From: Dugong dugon
Lineage: Eukaryota > Chordata > Mammalia > Sirenia > Dugongidae
Assembly (NCBI GenBank): GCA_030035585.1
Contig: CM057474.1
Location: forward strand, 3,900,501-3,964,500
Direction of reading: 5' to 3'
DNA: 64,000 nt
Positions within the stretch are counted from its first letter, which is position 1; the number at the start of each line of letters is the position of its first letter. The notes under the pieces were generated by a model. That model had not been told where the DNA came from, made no database searches, and saw nothing but the letters and a program-made list of their open reading frames with translations. Of this stretch, positions 45,669-56,539 are shown one piece after another. Position numbers and translations under genes: made by a program.

Positions 45669-46219
45669 TGTATTAATTATCTATTGCTGCGTAACAGATT
45701 TCTACAAACTTAGAGGCTTGAAGCAACATATGACTTATTCTCTCACAGTTTCTGAGGGTCAGGAATCTGCGCATGGCTTAGCTCAGGGTCTCTCTCACAA
45801 GGCTGCAATTAAAGTGCCAGCCGGGGCTGCAGTCACATCTGGAAGCGCAACTGGGGAAGGATTCACTTTTTAGCCCACTTAACGTGGTGGTTGGCAGGAT
45901 GCACTTCCTTTTGAGGTGTTGGTCTTAGGACCTCAGTTCCTAGCTGGCTATTGGCTGGAGGTAACCCCTTGCTACATGGGCCTCACCAACATGGCAAATT
46001 GCTTCATCAAAGCTAGCAAGGTAGAGAGTCAGCTAGCAAGATGGAAGTCACAATCTATGTTGCCTAATCCTAGACATGGTATCCCGTATGACTTTTACCT
46101 TATTCTGTTAGTTACAAGCAAGTCACGGGTCCCACCACACTCGTGGGGAGGGTTTACACAAGGTGTGAACATCAGGAGGTGAGATTCATTGCAGACCATC
46201 TGAAAGTCTGTCCGCCATA
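45669..46219 (-). mobile_element. MLT1-like LTR, antisense, 5-bp TSD
   Basis: tgtattaattatctattgctgc, cacagtttctgagggtcagg, ctggctattggctggaggta and acaaggtgtgaacatcagga are the antisense MLT1 order. CCAAG duplicates at 45664-45668 and 46220-46224. Confidence 0.88.
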
Positions 46220-46224
46220 CCAAG

Positions 46225-46519
46225 GTGTTGATTTAAATAATACTCACCACACTGAAGCTGGTGTGTGGGAGTGAGACATTTGGCTAGTGAAAGAAATGGC
46301 CCTTTGTGAAAAAAAAATTGCCCTGAAAAGAAAGCCCGGACTTAGATCTAGTCTTATTCTAGAGCCCATCAAAAGTCCCTGGAGCTGAACATTTTAGTTA
46401 ACTGCTCAGATATGCACAGTCCCTAATTAGTTACATTAAAAGTTGTCTGACTCTTCCTTGTGTGCCCAGCTGTCTTGCCTTGGTGCCTAACTCATAACTG
46501 ATGCTGAGTAAGTGCTGAA
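46225..46519. other. Unrecognised stretch
   Basis: Includes a short L2-like end near 46470-46525 (gccttggtgcctaactcata ... gtgctgaatgaatga). Confidence 0.35.
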
Positions 46520-46945
46520 TGAATGAGTGTATACCAGTTCAGAGCATAAACTCTGGAGTCAGAAAACCTGGGGTCACATTTTTGCTCTGCCATTTACTTG
46601 CATTGAGACCTTGGGCAGTTTACTCCAATTCTCTAAGCCTTGGTTTCTTCATGGGGATAGTAGTCCCATATCTTATTACATCTAAGACACCATGGATTTT
46701 CAGAATACAGCATCATTTTATGAGTCACTAATAAAGAAAACTTGTGGCCAGTTAAACTATAATTTGATTGAAGATGCATCCTGATTTCAAATAAATTAAC
46801 ATGTTGAAACATGTGTACGTTAGAATTGATGGAGTGTGGTAGCGCCTACCTCATATGCTTTTTATAAAGTTTAAATGAGATAGCATACGTACCTTTCGTA
46901 CAGTAAGAGCCTAAGAACTATTAGCTGTTTTATTGTTATTCAGGC
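46520..46945 (+). mobile_element. MIR SINE split by ~150 bp
   Basis: Left half 46525-46670 (agagcataaactctggagtc, gagaccttgggcagtttact, tctctaagccttggtttctt). Right half 46832-46945 (agcgcctacctcatatgctt, taaatgagatagcatacgta). About 150 bp of unassigned sequence lies between. Confidence 0.7.
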
Positions 46946-47499
46946 ATTATGGTCGTCTTCTTGCAAGCCCCTAAAAAGAATCATCGTGTTTTGTTTTCTT
47001 TTGTAATATCTTAAATCGTGTTACAAAACATATCTACAAAGCCATTGTTGATTTTTGGAAAATAAGGAGTGGGATATTAGCGAATTGGCTGTCTCAGACC
47101 AGATGATCTGTAATGAATGTCCTGTGGTTCTGTCCAAATTGTTTAATAAGTGTGACACTTAACAAAGGCCTTTTGGTAATAACTGTGCTTCCTGCACTTC
47201 ATGTCTTAAACAAAGGTGGAATAAAGACCCAGATTGTGCTTAGTGATTCAGCAGATTGGGAGCCAGCGTTTAATGCAGCTCTGCTCCCCTGCTCCTGTGA
47301 TGACTTATCATTTGGAGACTAGCTAAGCAATTGCTCCACAGTGAACCGAAGGAAGGCCTTTACGCACGAGGCCGGCAATCCTACAAAATCACAATGAAGA
47401 TTTATTTGAAGTAACGTGATATCGGTATCAGTTGTTCTAAAGGCACAGCGGTGATTCAGCACCATAGTATCTGAAGTCTAGAGAGAAAGGGTATATGTT
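46946..47499. other. Unrecognised, possibly unique stretch
   Basis: No repeat named; no exon recognised. Confidence 0.35.
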
Positions 47500-47790
47500 A
47501 AATTGGCTGCAGGTATAAGAAGCAAAGCCCTGTACACTTCAGTTGTGTGGAAGTACAGCTGGCCACCCATTTGTCTCCTTGGACACCTTGGGGGTCTTCC
47601 TGATACTTGTCCCATCATACCCCTCAGCTCTCTGTTGTTCCTGCTGTTTAATTGCCTGTGTGTCCAGCTGGACTGTAAGCTCTGAGAGGCGGTGGTTTTG
47701 TCTGTCCTACTCCTTGTTATATCCGCAATAACTAACACTTGCAAGGTTCTAAAATCTTGTTGGATGGTTGAGTGAATACTGTTTAAACTT
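47500..47790 (+). mobile_element. L2 LINE 3' region, sense
   Basis: tcccatcatacccctcagct, tgcctgtgtgtccagctgga and ctgtaagctctgagaggcgg follow the L2 3' UTR. The long antisense frame at 47478-47945 overlaps this repeat. Confidence 0.55.
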
Positions 47791-48028
47791 AGCCAGAGAA
47801 GTGAGTATTGTATAAGGGTGCCAAACATCATCAAAATGGGAATGGTGATCAATTTTCTCCAATATGCAATTGTTAAAATTACACATTCTTGTCTGCCTTC
47901 AATAAAGCATGGCCTTTGGGTTGTTAATCCAAGTTCCTGGAGCACAGATGTTATGACAACTGGAAGAGCATGTAGAAAGATTATTATAAACCACTTGTCC
48001 TTCAGTTTTGCTCCATATTATGGGACAG
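47791..48028. other. Unrecognised stretch
   Basis: No repeat or exon recognised. Confidence 0.3.
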
Positions 48029-48038
48029 TATATGAACC

Positions 48039-48193
48039 CCAGAACCCTGGTGGCGTGGTGGTTAAGAGCTCAACTGCTAACCAAAAAGTCAGCAGTTTGA
48101 ATCCACCAGGCACATCCTGGAAGCCCTATGAGGCAGTTCTAATCTGTCGTCTAGGGTCGCTATGAGTCAGAATCAACTCAGTGGTGACGGGTT
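48039..48193 (+). mobile_element. Afrotherian SINE with TSD
   Basis: cagaaccctggtggcgtggt, gtcagcagtttgaatccacc and cgctatgagtcagaatcaac. A 10-bp duplication TATATGAACC at 48029-48038 and 48194-48203. Confidence 0.92.
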
Positions 48194-48214
48194 TATATGA
48201 ACCTCTTTATTCTT

Positions 48215-48420
48215 AAACATCTTCAGTGATATTTATAGCCACGTGACAATGGGCAGGTCACTTAAGCTTGTGGTCTCAATTGCCTAATTTGTAAAATGGA
48301 AATGATGATAATATCTCCACTGGGGTTATTGTGAGAATAAGGCAAAATTGTATTTTAAAATACCTGTTACTATCCATGGTGCATGATAAACAGCGAATGA
48401 ATGGTAAATAACAATATCAT
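48215..48420 (+). mobile_element. MIR SINE, sense
   Basis: cgtgacaatgggcaggtcac, attgcctaatttgtaaaatg and ctggggttattgtgagaata. Confidence 0.72.
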
Positions 48421-48784
48421 CCTCATAGTGGAAACTCATGTGTTCATATATCTGGGTGCAAAGAGACTTTGGGTGTTTTTAGGGGCAGTGAGAGTAAATA
48501 GTCTTTCTCTCATAAGGCTGTCCAAAAGATTGATGTTTCAGATGCAGCCAAAACATGTTGTTGGTGGCCCCCACTGGTACTGTAGCTCTTCAGCTCTGCT
48601 TTCTCTGCTAACAGACTCCACGTGTCTGTTGTGTCCCTCAGGCCCATTTACTCCCTGCCCTGACCCTGTGTCAGGGGTTCTGCAGGCTGATTTCTACGCT
48701 GTCCTATAGGGGCATCATGAGTCAGAATTGACTCGACAGCAACGGGCTTTAGTTCTAAATATTATTTTTACTAATACAACTATA
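48421..48784 (+). other. Unrecognised, with a 5'-truncated SINE tail at 48696-48752
   Basis: gctgtcctataggggcatca and gtcagaattgactcgacagc are the last ~57 bp of the afrotherian SINE. The upstream part is not recognised. Confidence 0.6.
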
Positions 48785-49095
48785 TTGTTCAGGTTAGGCT
48801 AGGTTTGTTGTGGTAACAAGCAATCCCAAAATCTTAGCGCATTTAAACAACAAAGGTTTATTTCTGGCTTATGCTTCATGTCCACATAGGACTCACGTAA
48901 ACGTGGCAAGAAAGAGACCATGGTCGTCGGAGCACCAACACTGAAGAAGTAACACGCCACTTCTGTGTACAGTCCTTAGGTCTAAGCAAATCCCGTATGG
49001 CCACGCCTAACTTCAGAGGAGCTGGGCTGTGTGGTCCCACCCTGGGCCTGGAAGGAGGCAATGGGAATATTGCTGAACCGTCCTGGAGACCGTAG
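48785..49095 (-). mobile_element. Ancient LTR-like repeat, antisense
   Basis: ggctaggtttgttgtggtaaca, agcaatcccaaaatcttagc and aacaacaaaggtttatttct resemble an old mammalian LTR-type repeat. Family not assigned. Confidence 0.45.
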
Positions 49096-49289
49096 CTCTA
49101 AGAAGGTTTGCTCATTTGTTTGGCAGCAAGTAAATTCTATTTGCATTCATCCATTTCTGAAATCCCCAACTGGAATAGGCATTCTATAGAACAATTCTCG
49201 GTGTTATGTCTAGTGAACTTACTCTGTATACAGATTATTGAGTGCTTTCAAGAAATTTTGTGGAGGGTTTTTTTTGTTTTTTTTTGCTT
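49096..49289. other. Unrecognised linker
   Basis: Nothing recognised. Confidence 0.3.
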
Positions 49290-49612
49290 AAATATCTGTT
49301 TTAAATTTTAATACGCTATTTTTAGAGCAGTTTTAGTTTCACAGCATTGATAAACCAGTATTGATATATTATTTACATTAGGGCTTGCTTTTTTCATTGT
49401 ACAGTCCTAGGGGCTTCGACAAATGTGTAATGTCGTGTGTCCATAATTACAGAATCATAGAGAATAGTTTCACTGCCCCCGAAATGCTGTGTTTCACCCA
49501 TTCGTCCCTTCTCCTCTCCCCCGGACCCTGGAAATCACTACTTTTCACTGTCTCTGTAGTTTTGCCTTTTCCAGATGTCATATACTCGGAACCTTTTGTT
49601 TTAATTTGTTGT
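49290..49612 (-). mobile_element. Old L1 fragment, antisense
   Basis: agagcagttttagtttcaca, ttacattagggcttgctttt, gggcttcgacaaatgtgtaa and gtagttttgccttttccaga are the antisense of a common old L1 3' region. Confidence 0.75.
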
Positions 49613-50232
49613 TAGAATATTTTTACTAATTCTAGCGTGGAAGAATGGTTACAGATCTGGAGATATTTTTATTCTTTCCTTTTATATATTTGTGAGACTA
49701 GTTAGAGGTGACTTTGTGGAGAAAAGACTTATCCAAACCACTGAGTGGCTTCCTGTTTGATGTGGCATTTACGGAAGATATTGGCTGTCCCGTTACTATT
49801 ATTCTACATTTATAAGCCGTCAGAGATATGACAGGGTATTGAACTGATAGAAATACTGAAATCAACCCAGTAAATATGATTGTAAGAAAAAACACTGGAA
49901 AACAAAATTAGGGAGAATCCCTTTAGGTTTGGGAGTGGACAGGAGAGACATTGATTTTGCTCATTTCTGATGTCGTTTGTAACAAGTATGAGTCAGACTG
50001 ACACCTGGCTGCTCAGGGTGTGTGTATCGAAGTCTCTGCCCGTGGCACGTTTCCTCCTGGTGAAGAACCCTGATATTTCCATGACAGGTATTCTTGTGGC
50101 AAAGCTGCAGAATGCCAGGGGGCGTTCTAACTGGGTCTGCATTTGAGGGTCTGAGGGGCCTGGCCATTTACTGTGTGTGCCTTTTCCATTGACTGTGTAG
50201 CCAGTTTTGGGATTTAACTTTTCTCTGTGGCC
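49613..50232. other. Unrecognised stretch
   Basis: No repeat or exon recognised. Confidence 0.35.
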
Positions 50233-50244
50233 ACCACACGTTTA

Positions 50245-50383
50245 AGGAGCCCTGGTGACACAGTGGTTAAGCACTTAGCGGCTAACCGGAAGATCGGCAG
50301 TTCAAACCCACTAGCCGGGAGAAAGATGTGACAGTCTGCTTCCATAAAGATTTACAGCCTTGGAAACTCTATGGGGCAATTCT
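50245..50383 (+). mobile_element. Afrotherian SINE A, 5' part
   Basis: ggagccctggtgacacagtg, gatcggcagttcaaacccac, cgggagaaagatgtgacagt (long subtype) and ggaaactctatggggcaatt. It is cut by an antisense L1; the 3' part resumes at 51057. Its left target duplicate is ACCACACGTTT at 50233-50243. Confidence 0.92.
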
Positions 50384-51056
50384 TTTTTTTTTTTTTTTTA
50401 AACTGCCCCATAGCTTTCCCTAGGCTGCAAATCTTTTTTTTTTTATTTTTTTTTATTGTGCTTTAGGTGAAGGTTTTCAGAACAAACTAGCTTCTCATGA
50501 AACAGTACATATATTGTTTTATGGCATTGGTTAACAACCCCATGACATGTCAACACTCTCCGTTCTCGACTTTGGGTTCCCTATTACCAGCTTTCCTGTC
50601 CCCTCCTGCCTTCTAGTCCTTGCCCCTGGGCTGGTGTGCCCCTTTAGTCTCGTTTTGTCCTGTGGGCCTCTCTAATCTTTGGCTGAAGGGTGAACTTCGG
50701 GAGTGACTTCATTACTAAGCTAAAACGGTGTCCAGGGGCCATAGTCTCAGGGTTTCTCCAGTCTCTGTCAGGCCAGTAAGTCTGGTCTTTTTTTGAGTTA
50801 GAATTTTGTTCTACATTTTTCTCCAGCTCTGTCTGGGATCTTCTGTTGTGATCCCCGTCAGAACAGTCAGTGGGGGTAGCCAGGCACCATCTAGTTGTGC
50901 TGGACTCAGTCTGGTGGAGGCCATGGTAGTTGTGGTCCATTAGTCCTTTGGACTATTCTTTCCCTTGTATCTTTAGTTTTCTTCATTCTCCCTTGCTCCT
51001 GAAGGGATGGGACCAGTGAAGTATCTTAGATGGCCGCTCACAGGCTTTTAAGACTC
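50384..51056 (-). mobile_element. Afrotherian L1 3' UTR, antisense, inside SINE A
   Basis: 5'-truncated L1 flanked by CTATGGGGCAATTCT (50369-50383) and CTATGGGACAGTTCT (51057-51071), 13 of 15 equal. The left end has two T tracts (50383-50399 and 50434-50454) separated by 34 bp of SINE-like sequence in reverse. L1 body: gctttaggtgaaggttttca, ccaggcaccatctagttgtg, cttagatggccgctcacagg. Confidence 0.9.
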
Positions 51057-51127
51057 CTATGGGACAGTTCTAATCTGTCCTGTAGGGTCACTGTGAGTTG
51101 GAATTAACTTGACAGCAGCAAGTTTTT
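51057..51127 (+). mobile_element. Afrotherian SINE A, 3' part
   Basis: gggacagttctaatctgtcc, gtagggtcactgtgagttgg and aattaacttgacagcagcaag complete SINE A. It ends at the shared target sequence ACCACATGTTT (51128-51138). Confidence 0.92.
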
Positions 51128-51142
51128 ACCACATGTTTGGAG

Positions 51143-51285
51143 TCCCTGGGTGGTGCAAAGAGTTAACATAACATGTTCTGCTACTAACTGAAAGGTTGGT
51201 AGGTCAAGTCCACACCAAAGGTGTCTCAGAAGAAAGGCCTGGCAATCTACTTCTGAAAAATCAGCCGCTGAAAACCTGTGGAGCA
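51143..51285 (+). mobile_element. Afrotherian SINE B (third subtype), 5' part
   Basis: gtccctgggtggtgcaaaga, ctgaaaggttggtaggtcaa, gaagaaaggcctggcaatct and ttctgaaaaatcagccgctg. It is cut by a sense L1 and resumes at 53094. Target duplicate ACCACATGTTTGGAG at 51128-51142 and 53179-53193 (perfect, 15 bp). Confidence 0.92.
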
Positions 51286-53093
51286 AACACCAGAAGATAA
51301 ACTAGATAACTGGGAGCTCCTAAAAAGTAAACACTTACACTCATCAAAAGACTTCACCAAAAGAGTAAAACGAGAACCTACAGATTGGGAAAAAAAAAAA
51401 TTGACTATGACATATCTGACAAGGGTTTAATCTCTAAAATCTATAGAATACTTCAACACCTCCAGTCAAAAAATGGGCAAAGGATATGAACAGACACTTC
51501 ACCAAAGAAGACATTCAGGCGGCTAACAGACACACGAGGAAATGCAATCATTAGCCGTTAGAGAAATGCATATCAAAACTACAGTGAGATACTATCTCAC
51601 CCTGACGTTAGTGGTACTAATCAAAAAAACAGAAAATAACAAATCTTGGAGAGGTTGTGGGGAGATTGGAACTCTTATGCACTGCTGGTGGGAATGTAAA
51701 ATGATACAACCACTATGGAAAATGATAGGACACGTCCTTGAAAAGCTAGAAATAGAAGTACCATACGATCCAGCAATCCCACTCCTAGAAATATATCCTA
51801 GAGAAATGAGAGCCATCACACGGATAGACATATGTACACCCATGTTCATTGCAGCATTGTTCACAATAGCAGAAAGATGGAAATAACCTAAGTGCCCATC
51901 AATAGAAGAATGGATAAACAAGCTACAGTACATTCACACAATGGAATACTACGCGACAATAAAATACAATGATGAATCTGTGAAACATCTCACAACATGG
52001 ATGAATCTGGAGGGCATTATGCTGAGCTAAATAAGTCAGTCACAAAAGGACAAACACTGTATGAGACCACTATTATAAAAACTCAAGAAAAGATTTACAC
52101 ACAGGAAAAAAAAAATCTTCGATGGTTACGAGGGAGGGGAGGGTTAGGAGCAGAAATCACTAACTAGAGAGTAGACAAGTGTTAACTTTGGTGAAGGGAA
52201 ATACAACACGTGATACAGGGGACGTCAGTACAACTTCACCAAGACAAAGTCATAGAAGCTTCCTAGATACATGCAAACACCTTGAGGGAGTTACTGGGGC
52301 TGAGGTCTGGGGACCATGGTCTCAGAGAACATCTAAGTCATTGGCATAACACAGTTCATAAAGTGTTCTATCTACATCCTACTTTGGTGAGTAGCGTCTG
52401 GGGTCTTAAAAGCTTGCGAGCAGCCATCTAAAATACATCTCTTGGTCCCATCATGTTCAGAGCAAAGGAGAATGAAGAAAACCAAAGACCCAAGGAAAAT
52501 ATTAGTCCAGAGAACTAATGGACCACATGAACCACAGCCTCCACCACCCTGAGCCCACAAGAACTAGATGGTGCCCAGCTACCACCACCAACTGCTCTGA
52601 CAGGGATCACAATAGAGGGCCCTGGACAGAGTGGGAGAAAAATGTAGAACAACATTCAAATTCACAAAAAAAAGACCAGACTTACTGGTCTGACAGAGAC
52701 TGGAGGAACCCCCAAGACTATGGCCCCCTGGCCATCCTGCTAACTCAGAACTGAAGCCACTCCTGAAGTCCACCTTTCAGCCAAAGATTAGACAGGCCTG
52801 TAAAACAAACAATAATACATGTGAGGAACATGCTTCCTAGTTCAATCAAGTCTACGAGACCAAATGGGCAACTCCTGCCCAAAAGCAAAGCCAAGAAGGC
52901 AGGAAGGGACAGGAAAACTGGACGAATGGATATAGGGAACCCAGGGTGGAAAGGGAAAGGGGAATGGTTTTGACACATTGTGGGGATTGCAACCAATGTC
53001 ACAGAACAATTTGTGTATAAATTTTTGAATGAAAAACTGTTTTGTGCTGTAAACTTTCACCTGAAACATAATAAAATGATTTAAAAAAAGAAA
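51286..53093 (+). mobile_element. Afrotherian L1, ORF2 C-terminus and 3' UTR, sense
   Basis: 1.8-kb 5'-truncated L1, the longest young L1 in the window. Flanked by GAAAACCTGTGGAGCA (51270-51285) and GAAAACCTATGGAGCA (53094-53109), 15 of 16 equal. It runs from ORF2 (cagtcaaaaaatgggcaaag) through the 3' UTR (gagtagcgtctggggtctta, gggaaccc) to cataataaaatgatttaaa, which holds an AATAAA signal. It splits SINE B. Confidence 0.93.
51542..51886 (+). pseudogene. L1 ORF2 C-terminal fragment
   Basis: A 114-codon frame with the ORF2p C-terminal cysteine-rich motif (CGEIGTLMHCWWEC) and the downstream VPYDPAIPLLEIYP block. An in-frame stop follows ERWK, just before the PKCPS motif, and more stops follow, so the protein end is broken. 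Endonuclease and most of the reverse transcriptase are absent through 5' truncation. Confidence 0.88.
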
Positions 53094-53178
53094 GAAAACC
53101 TATGGAGCACAGTTCTGCTCTGACTCATGTAGGGTTGCCGTGAGTCGGAATTGATCTGATGACAACTGAGTTTTTTTA
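53094..53178 (+). mobile_element. Afrotherian SINE B, 3' part
   Basis: ggagcacagttctgctctga, gttgccgtgagtcggaattg and atctgatgacaactgag with a T tail. Completes SINE B. Confidence 0.92.
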
Positions 53179-53193
53179 ACCACATGTTTGGAG

Positions 53194-54700
53194 AACCCAA
53201 TAGCTTCAACATGGATAATATTACTTTCAAGATTTTGAAACACTGTGTCCTTTTCAGGGAAATTTGCTTCATTGCTTCCCTTGCAAAATATCTCCTTAGA
53301 GAGTGGGACACATTGTACTAATTAAAATTGGGAGAAGGAGAGCATTCTTCAGAGCCCCGTCCAGAGCTCCATGCTTTTGAAGAAGGAGTGATGTTTGACA
53401 CAGAAGTGCATCAGTGAGGACAGCAACGTTTAACTTTTGTTGTTTGGGTTCATCACTGGAACCAAACCAGTTTTTCTTGTCCCTTTTTGTCTGAGTGGCA
53501 GAAAGCCCAGAAATAGAAGTCTGTGTGCCAAGAGATGACTCTAAATATAGTGCTGGGTGGGCAGGAAGATTGTTTCCTCCCGAACGCAACTGGTGGGTGC
53601 TGAGTACTCCTGGCCACACTCCGGCGGGAAGGGGCACGTTGGCTCTGCGGGGCAGAGAGCCGCAGACTCCTCCCACTGGCAGAGTTTCGGAACGCCAGCC
53701 TGGGCAGGCTTTCTTGGCACTCACACCTCTAGCCAAGATTTGCAGATCAAACAGTCACTACCTAGCTGGCTGTTTTCATGCTGTAGGATTTAGGAGTGTA
53801 ATTAAACACATAACAATGACCAGCTTCTAGAGACTGGGAAGAATGCATTGTGTATGCCTTGTTTAAACACAGATTGTTTATGAAAGGTATAAAAACGTTG
53901 CTTTGTCTTGTGTTTGCTTGGAAATACAGGAGGATTTTGCTGGCTACTGTTTACCAGCCAGCTTTGAAACTTGAATCCTTTTCACTTGTTCATCAGGAAG
54001 CTTTTTGCTCTTTCATACCTGTTTATGCTTGATACAACTGAAAAGGAAACAGAGCTGGTGGGATTATTAGAGCAGCTTGAAAATGCTCGCTTTAAAAGAT
54101 TGGTTCCCCCTCCCACCCCCCAGTTTCTCCCAAAAGCAGAGCAGGCCAGTGCCATAAAAAGCTTTACTCAGAAACCCTTACCCACTCTCTTGCTCTCTGC
54201 AATTAAATGAACTGTGCTTTGAAACCTCAGCTTACAAATCAGATTGCCCCAAGGGGATGGGGAGAGCTGGTTTGATCATTGTTTTGGTCCAGTTACTTGA
54301 TAAAGATTTACTTTATCTCACTATGTCGTTCTGGTTTTCTCCCCCTTGGCAGTCGACATAAAATGACAAGTTGGCAGATTAATGCTGATTTGGTTTTTAT
54401 GGTAAAAGCTTACGCCTAAGGAAATACTGTACTGCAGAGTAGCCAGAGCATGTTATGTAACGTAATCATCTATGTTGAATGTGTTCACCATTGAGCAATC
54501 AAATTCAGCATGTAGTTGGTTCTAAAACCCAGTGCTTTTCTGCAAGAGACCATGAACTCAACAACAAAGAAGCCGTGGGAGGACTTCATCACAGGAGAAT
54601 CCTGGCTGACAGCAGCCACACTGCGGAGACGAGGACAAAAGAGTGATCTCATGGTGACCACGAGCGTCAGGAGTGGTTTGTGTTACTCTAAGACTTCTGA
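53194..54700. other. Unrecognised, possibly unique stretch with a GC-rich centre
   Basis: 53575-53720 is clearly GC-richer than the window average and contains several CpGs (cgaacgcaac, ccggcgggaagg, ttcggaacgcc). Overlapping frames on both strands (53296-53736 minus, 53495-53830 plus) show no known domain. A TATAAAA occurs at 53888. No repeat recognised in 1.5 kb. Confidence 0.4.
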
Positions 54701-54893
54701 GTCCGTGGGTTATGCAGGCCGTTAACATGCTTGGTTGCTAACCTAAAGGTTGGATGTTCGAGTCCATCCAGAGGCTCCTCGGAAGAAAGGCCTGAAGATC
54801 TACTTCTGAGAAGATCATCCATTGAAAAACGTATGGACATACAGGGGGTCACCATGAGTTGGAGTCAACTCTATGGCCACTGGTGTGGTTTTA
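54701..54893 (+). mobile_element. Afrotherian SINE (third subtype)
   Basis: ctaacctaaaggttggatgt, gttcgagtccatccagaggc, ggaagaaaggcctgaagatc and caccatgagttggagtcaac. The head (gtccgtgggttatgcaggcc) is diverged. Confidence 0.85.
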
Positions 54894-55144
54894 AGACCAG
54901 TCTTCAGCATCATATAGCTTCAGAGATTCTTACATGTACTTTTAGGTTCCATTGATTGGGAAAATGCTAATGAGAGAAAGCTACTAGGAATTCATTCATG
55001 TTTTTAGATGAATGTTTATTTTATCCTATTATGGTATCTTTCATATATCCTTGGAAAATAGAAATGCAAATATGTGGTAGACACCTCTCAGCCTCTAAAA
55101 CAGGGGTTGCCACATAATTGGCAGTCAATAAATATTTTTGACTA
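54894..55144 (+). other. Unrecognised, ending in an L2 3' terminus
   Basis: 55108-55143 (gccacataattggcagtcaa taaatatttttga) looks like the end of L2. The rest is unassigned. Confidence 0.4.
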
Positions 55145-55690
55145 CAAATTAAACTTTATTCAGGCTGTAAGGGGACCTGCGAGCTCCTTCCAGGACAGAG
55201 TTCAGGTAGAACTCCTAAGGCCAAAAGGCTGGTTGCCAGAGTAAGAAGCAGTGATGCCAGGTCTGGGAGGGCTGGATGGTGGCCTTCATCCAGACCTTCC
55301 TTCCTGAGGCAGCTGCCTTCTACTATTGGTCAGTTTGCCCTTTCCAAGGAATAAAGAATCCTTCATTCTTACTTCACCATACACACTTTTCCAGCTCATG
55401 TGAGAGGGATTCTTTAGTATACCCAGATTGGGAAAATGCGCCAATTAAACTTTGGGTAGGGCCCCTTCTTATTGGATATACCAGTGATTTTATTTCTTGG
55501 TATGTACCAGCCACTGTTTTTGGATGGGCCATCTCTATATCACAACTGCTCTCTTTTGACATTCCAGACAGCCCCTCTGACTATAATAACTTGCATAAAT
55601 CCTTGCCATTCATAGAAATACTGCTCTCTGTAACCACTATCGTAACATACCAGGGGGAAAATGAACGGCTTTAAACATTTGTCAACATCT
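55145..55690 (+). other. Unrecognised stretch with a 132-codon open frame
   Basis: An uninterrupted frame runs from 55276 to 55674 on the plus strand and overlaps no repeat that I recognise. The translation has hydrophobic stretches (LWVGPLLIGYTSDFISW, IEILLSVTTIVTY) but no known domain. On the minus strand an AATAAA lies near 55152. I do not call it a gene. Confidence 0.3.
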
Positions 55691-56539
55691 ACTTAAATGG
55701 TTCAAGGTTCCGATGACTTGAATGGCTTCATCATAATTGCTGATACAATCAGGAAGGCCTTGAGTTTGCCGGAGTGTGTGCCACAGAATGAGGATGTGCT
55801 GAATATAATCTGTATTTCTCTAATGAGATCCTTTATCCAAGTTCATTTGAATGCCACAGTATTTGGAAAGAGTTTTAAGTGTTCAGAAAACAGTAATTTT
55901 CTAAGTCCTTGTCCTCAGTCCCATTTCCCACTTGTTTTTTCAGAGGTTTGAGTAGTGTATAAAACAAAGCAGTAAATGCATATCAGTTTTCCAACAGGGT
56001 TAGTGTTTTCTGTACCACTTTGTAGCTCTGGCTATTTGTGGTATAAACTATGTTCAAGTCTCATGAACAGAGCCTTTCAATTAAATTGAAAAACATCATT
56101 AAGTGCTTGGTGGGTTCCAGAATAGCAAGAAATCTTGGTTGTTTCCAAAGCCTGTTTCTTGCTTAGAGGCCAGCAGGGCCTACCATGGGGCTACACCACA
56201 GACTGTGAATTTAGCATATCCCAGAAACTCGACTGGAAGTCAGAATTGGCCCCATAGGATTAAAAACAATTTATTCAATTACCCACTTCCTGCAGGCAGA
56301 AAGCTAGAAGCACTGGGGTCTAGGATACAGCTGTGGAAAGCCCAGATTAGGCCCGTGTGTTAGGAAGACAACATATTGTTCAAGACAAGCATAAACTGGA
56401 TTCAGGTCTGCGTGACTGTTTGCCGTTTAAATACTATTGCCCTTAAAGTGGAAATAGTACTGCTTTTCATTGTAAAGGACTTATGAATTAGTGTTTTCTC
56501 AATTTGATTCTCGTTTAATCTTAATAATATGGTCAGTTT
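55691..56539. other. Unrecognised, possibly unique stretch
   Basis: No repeat or exon recognised. Confidence 0.35.

Noticed and set aside
798-46219. A complete endogenous retrovirus between the MaLR LTRs
   Set aside because: The LTRs are far apart, of different subtypes, most with their own flanking duplications, and no gag- or pol-like sequence lies beside them. They are solo LTRs.
47478-47945. 155-codon minus-strand frame
   Set aside because: Over half of it is antisense to an L2 3' UTR, with no domain, promoter or splice context.
51286-53093. A potentially active L1
   Set aside because: 5'-truncated to the ORF2 C-terminus, with an in-frame stop before the protein end.
53296-53736. 146-codon minus-strand frame as a gene
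   Set aside because: No recognisable domain and an overlapping frame on the other strand. Kept only as a GC-rich island worth testing.
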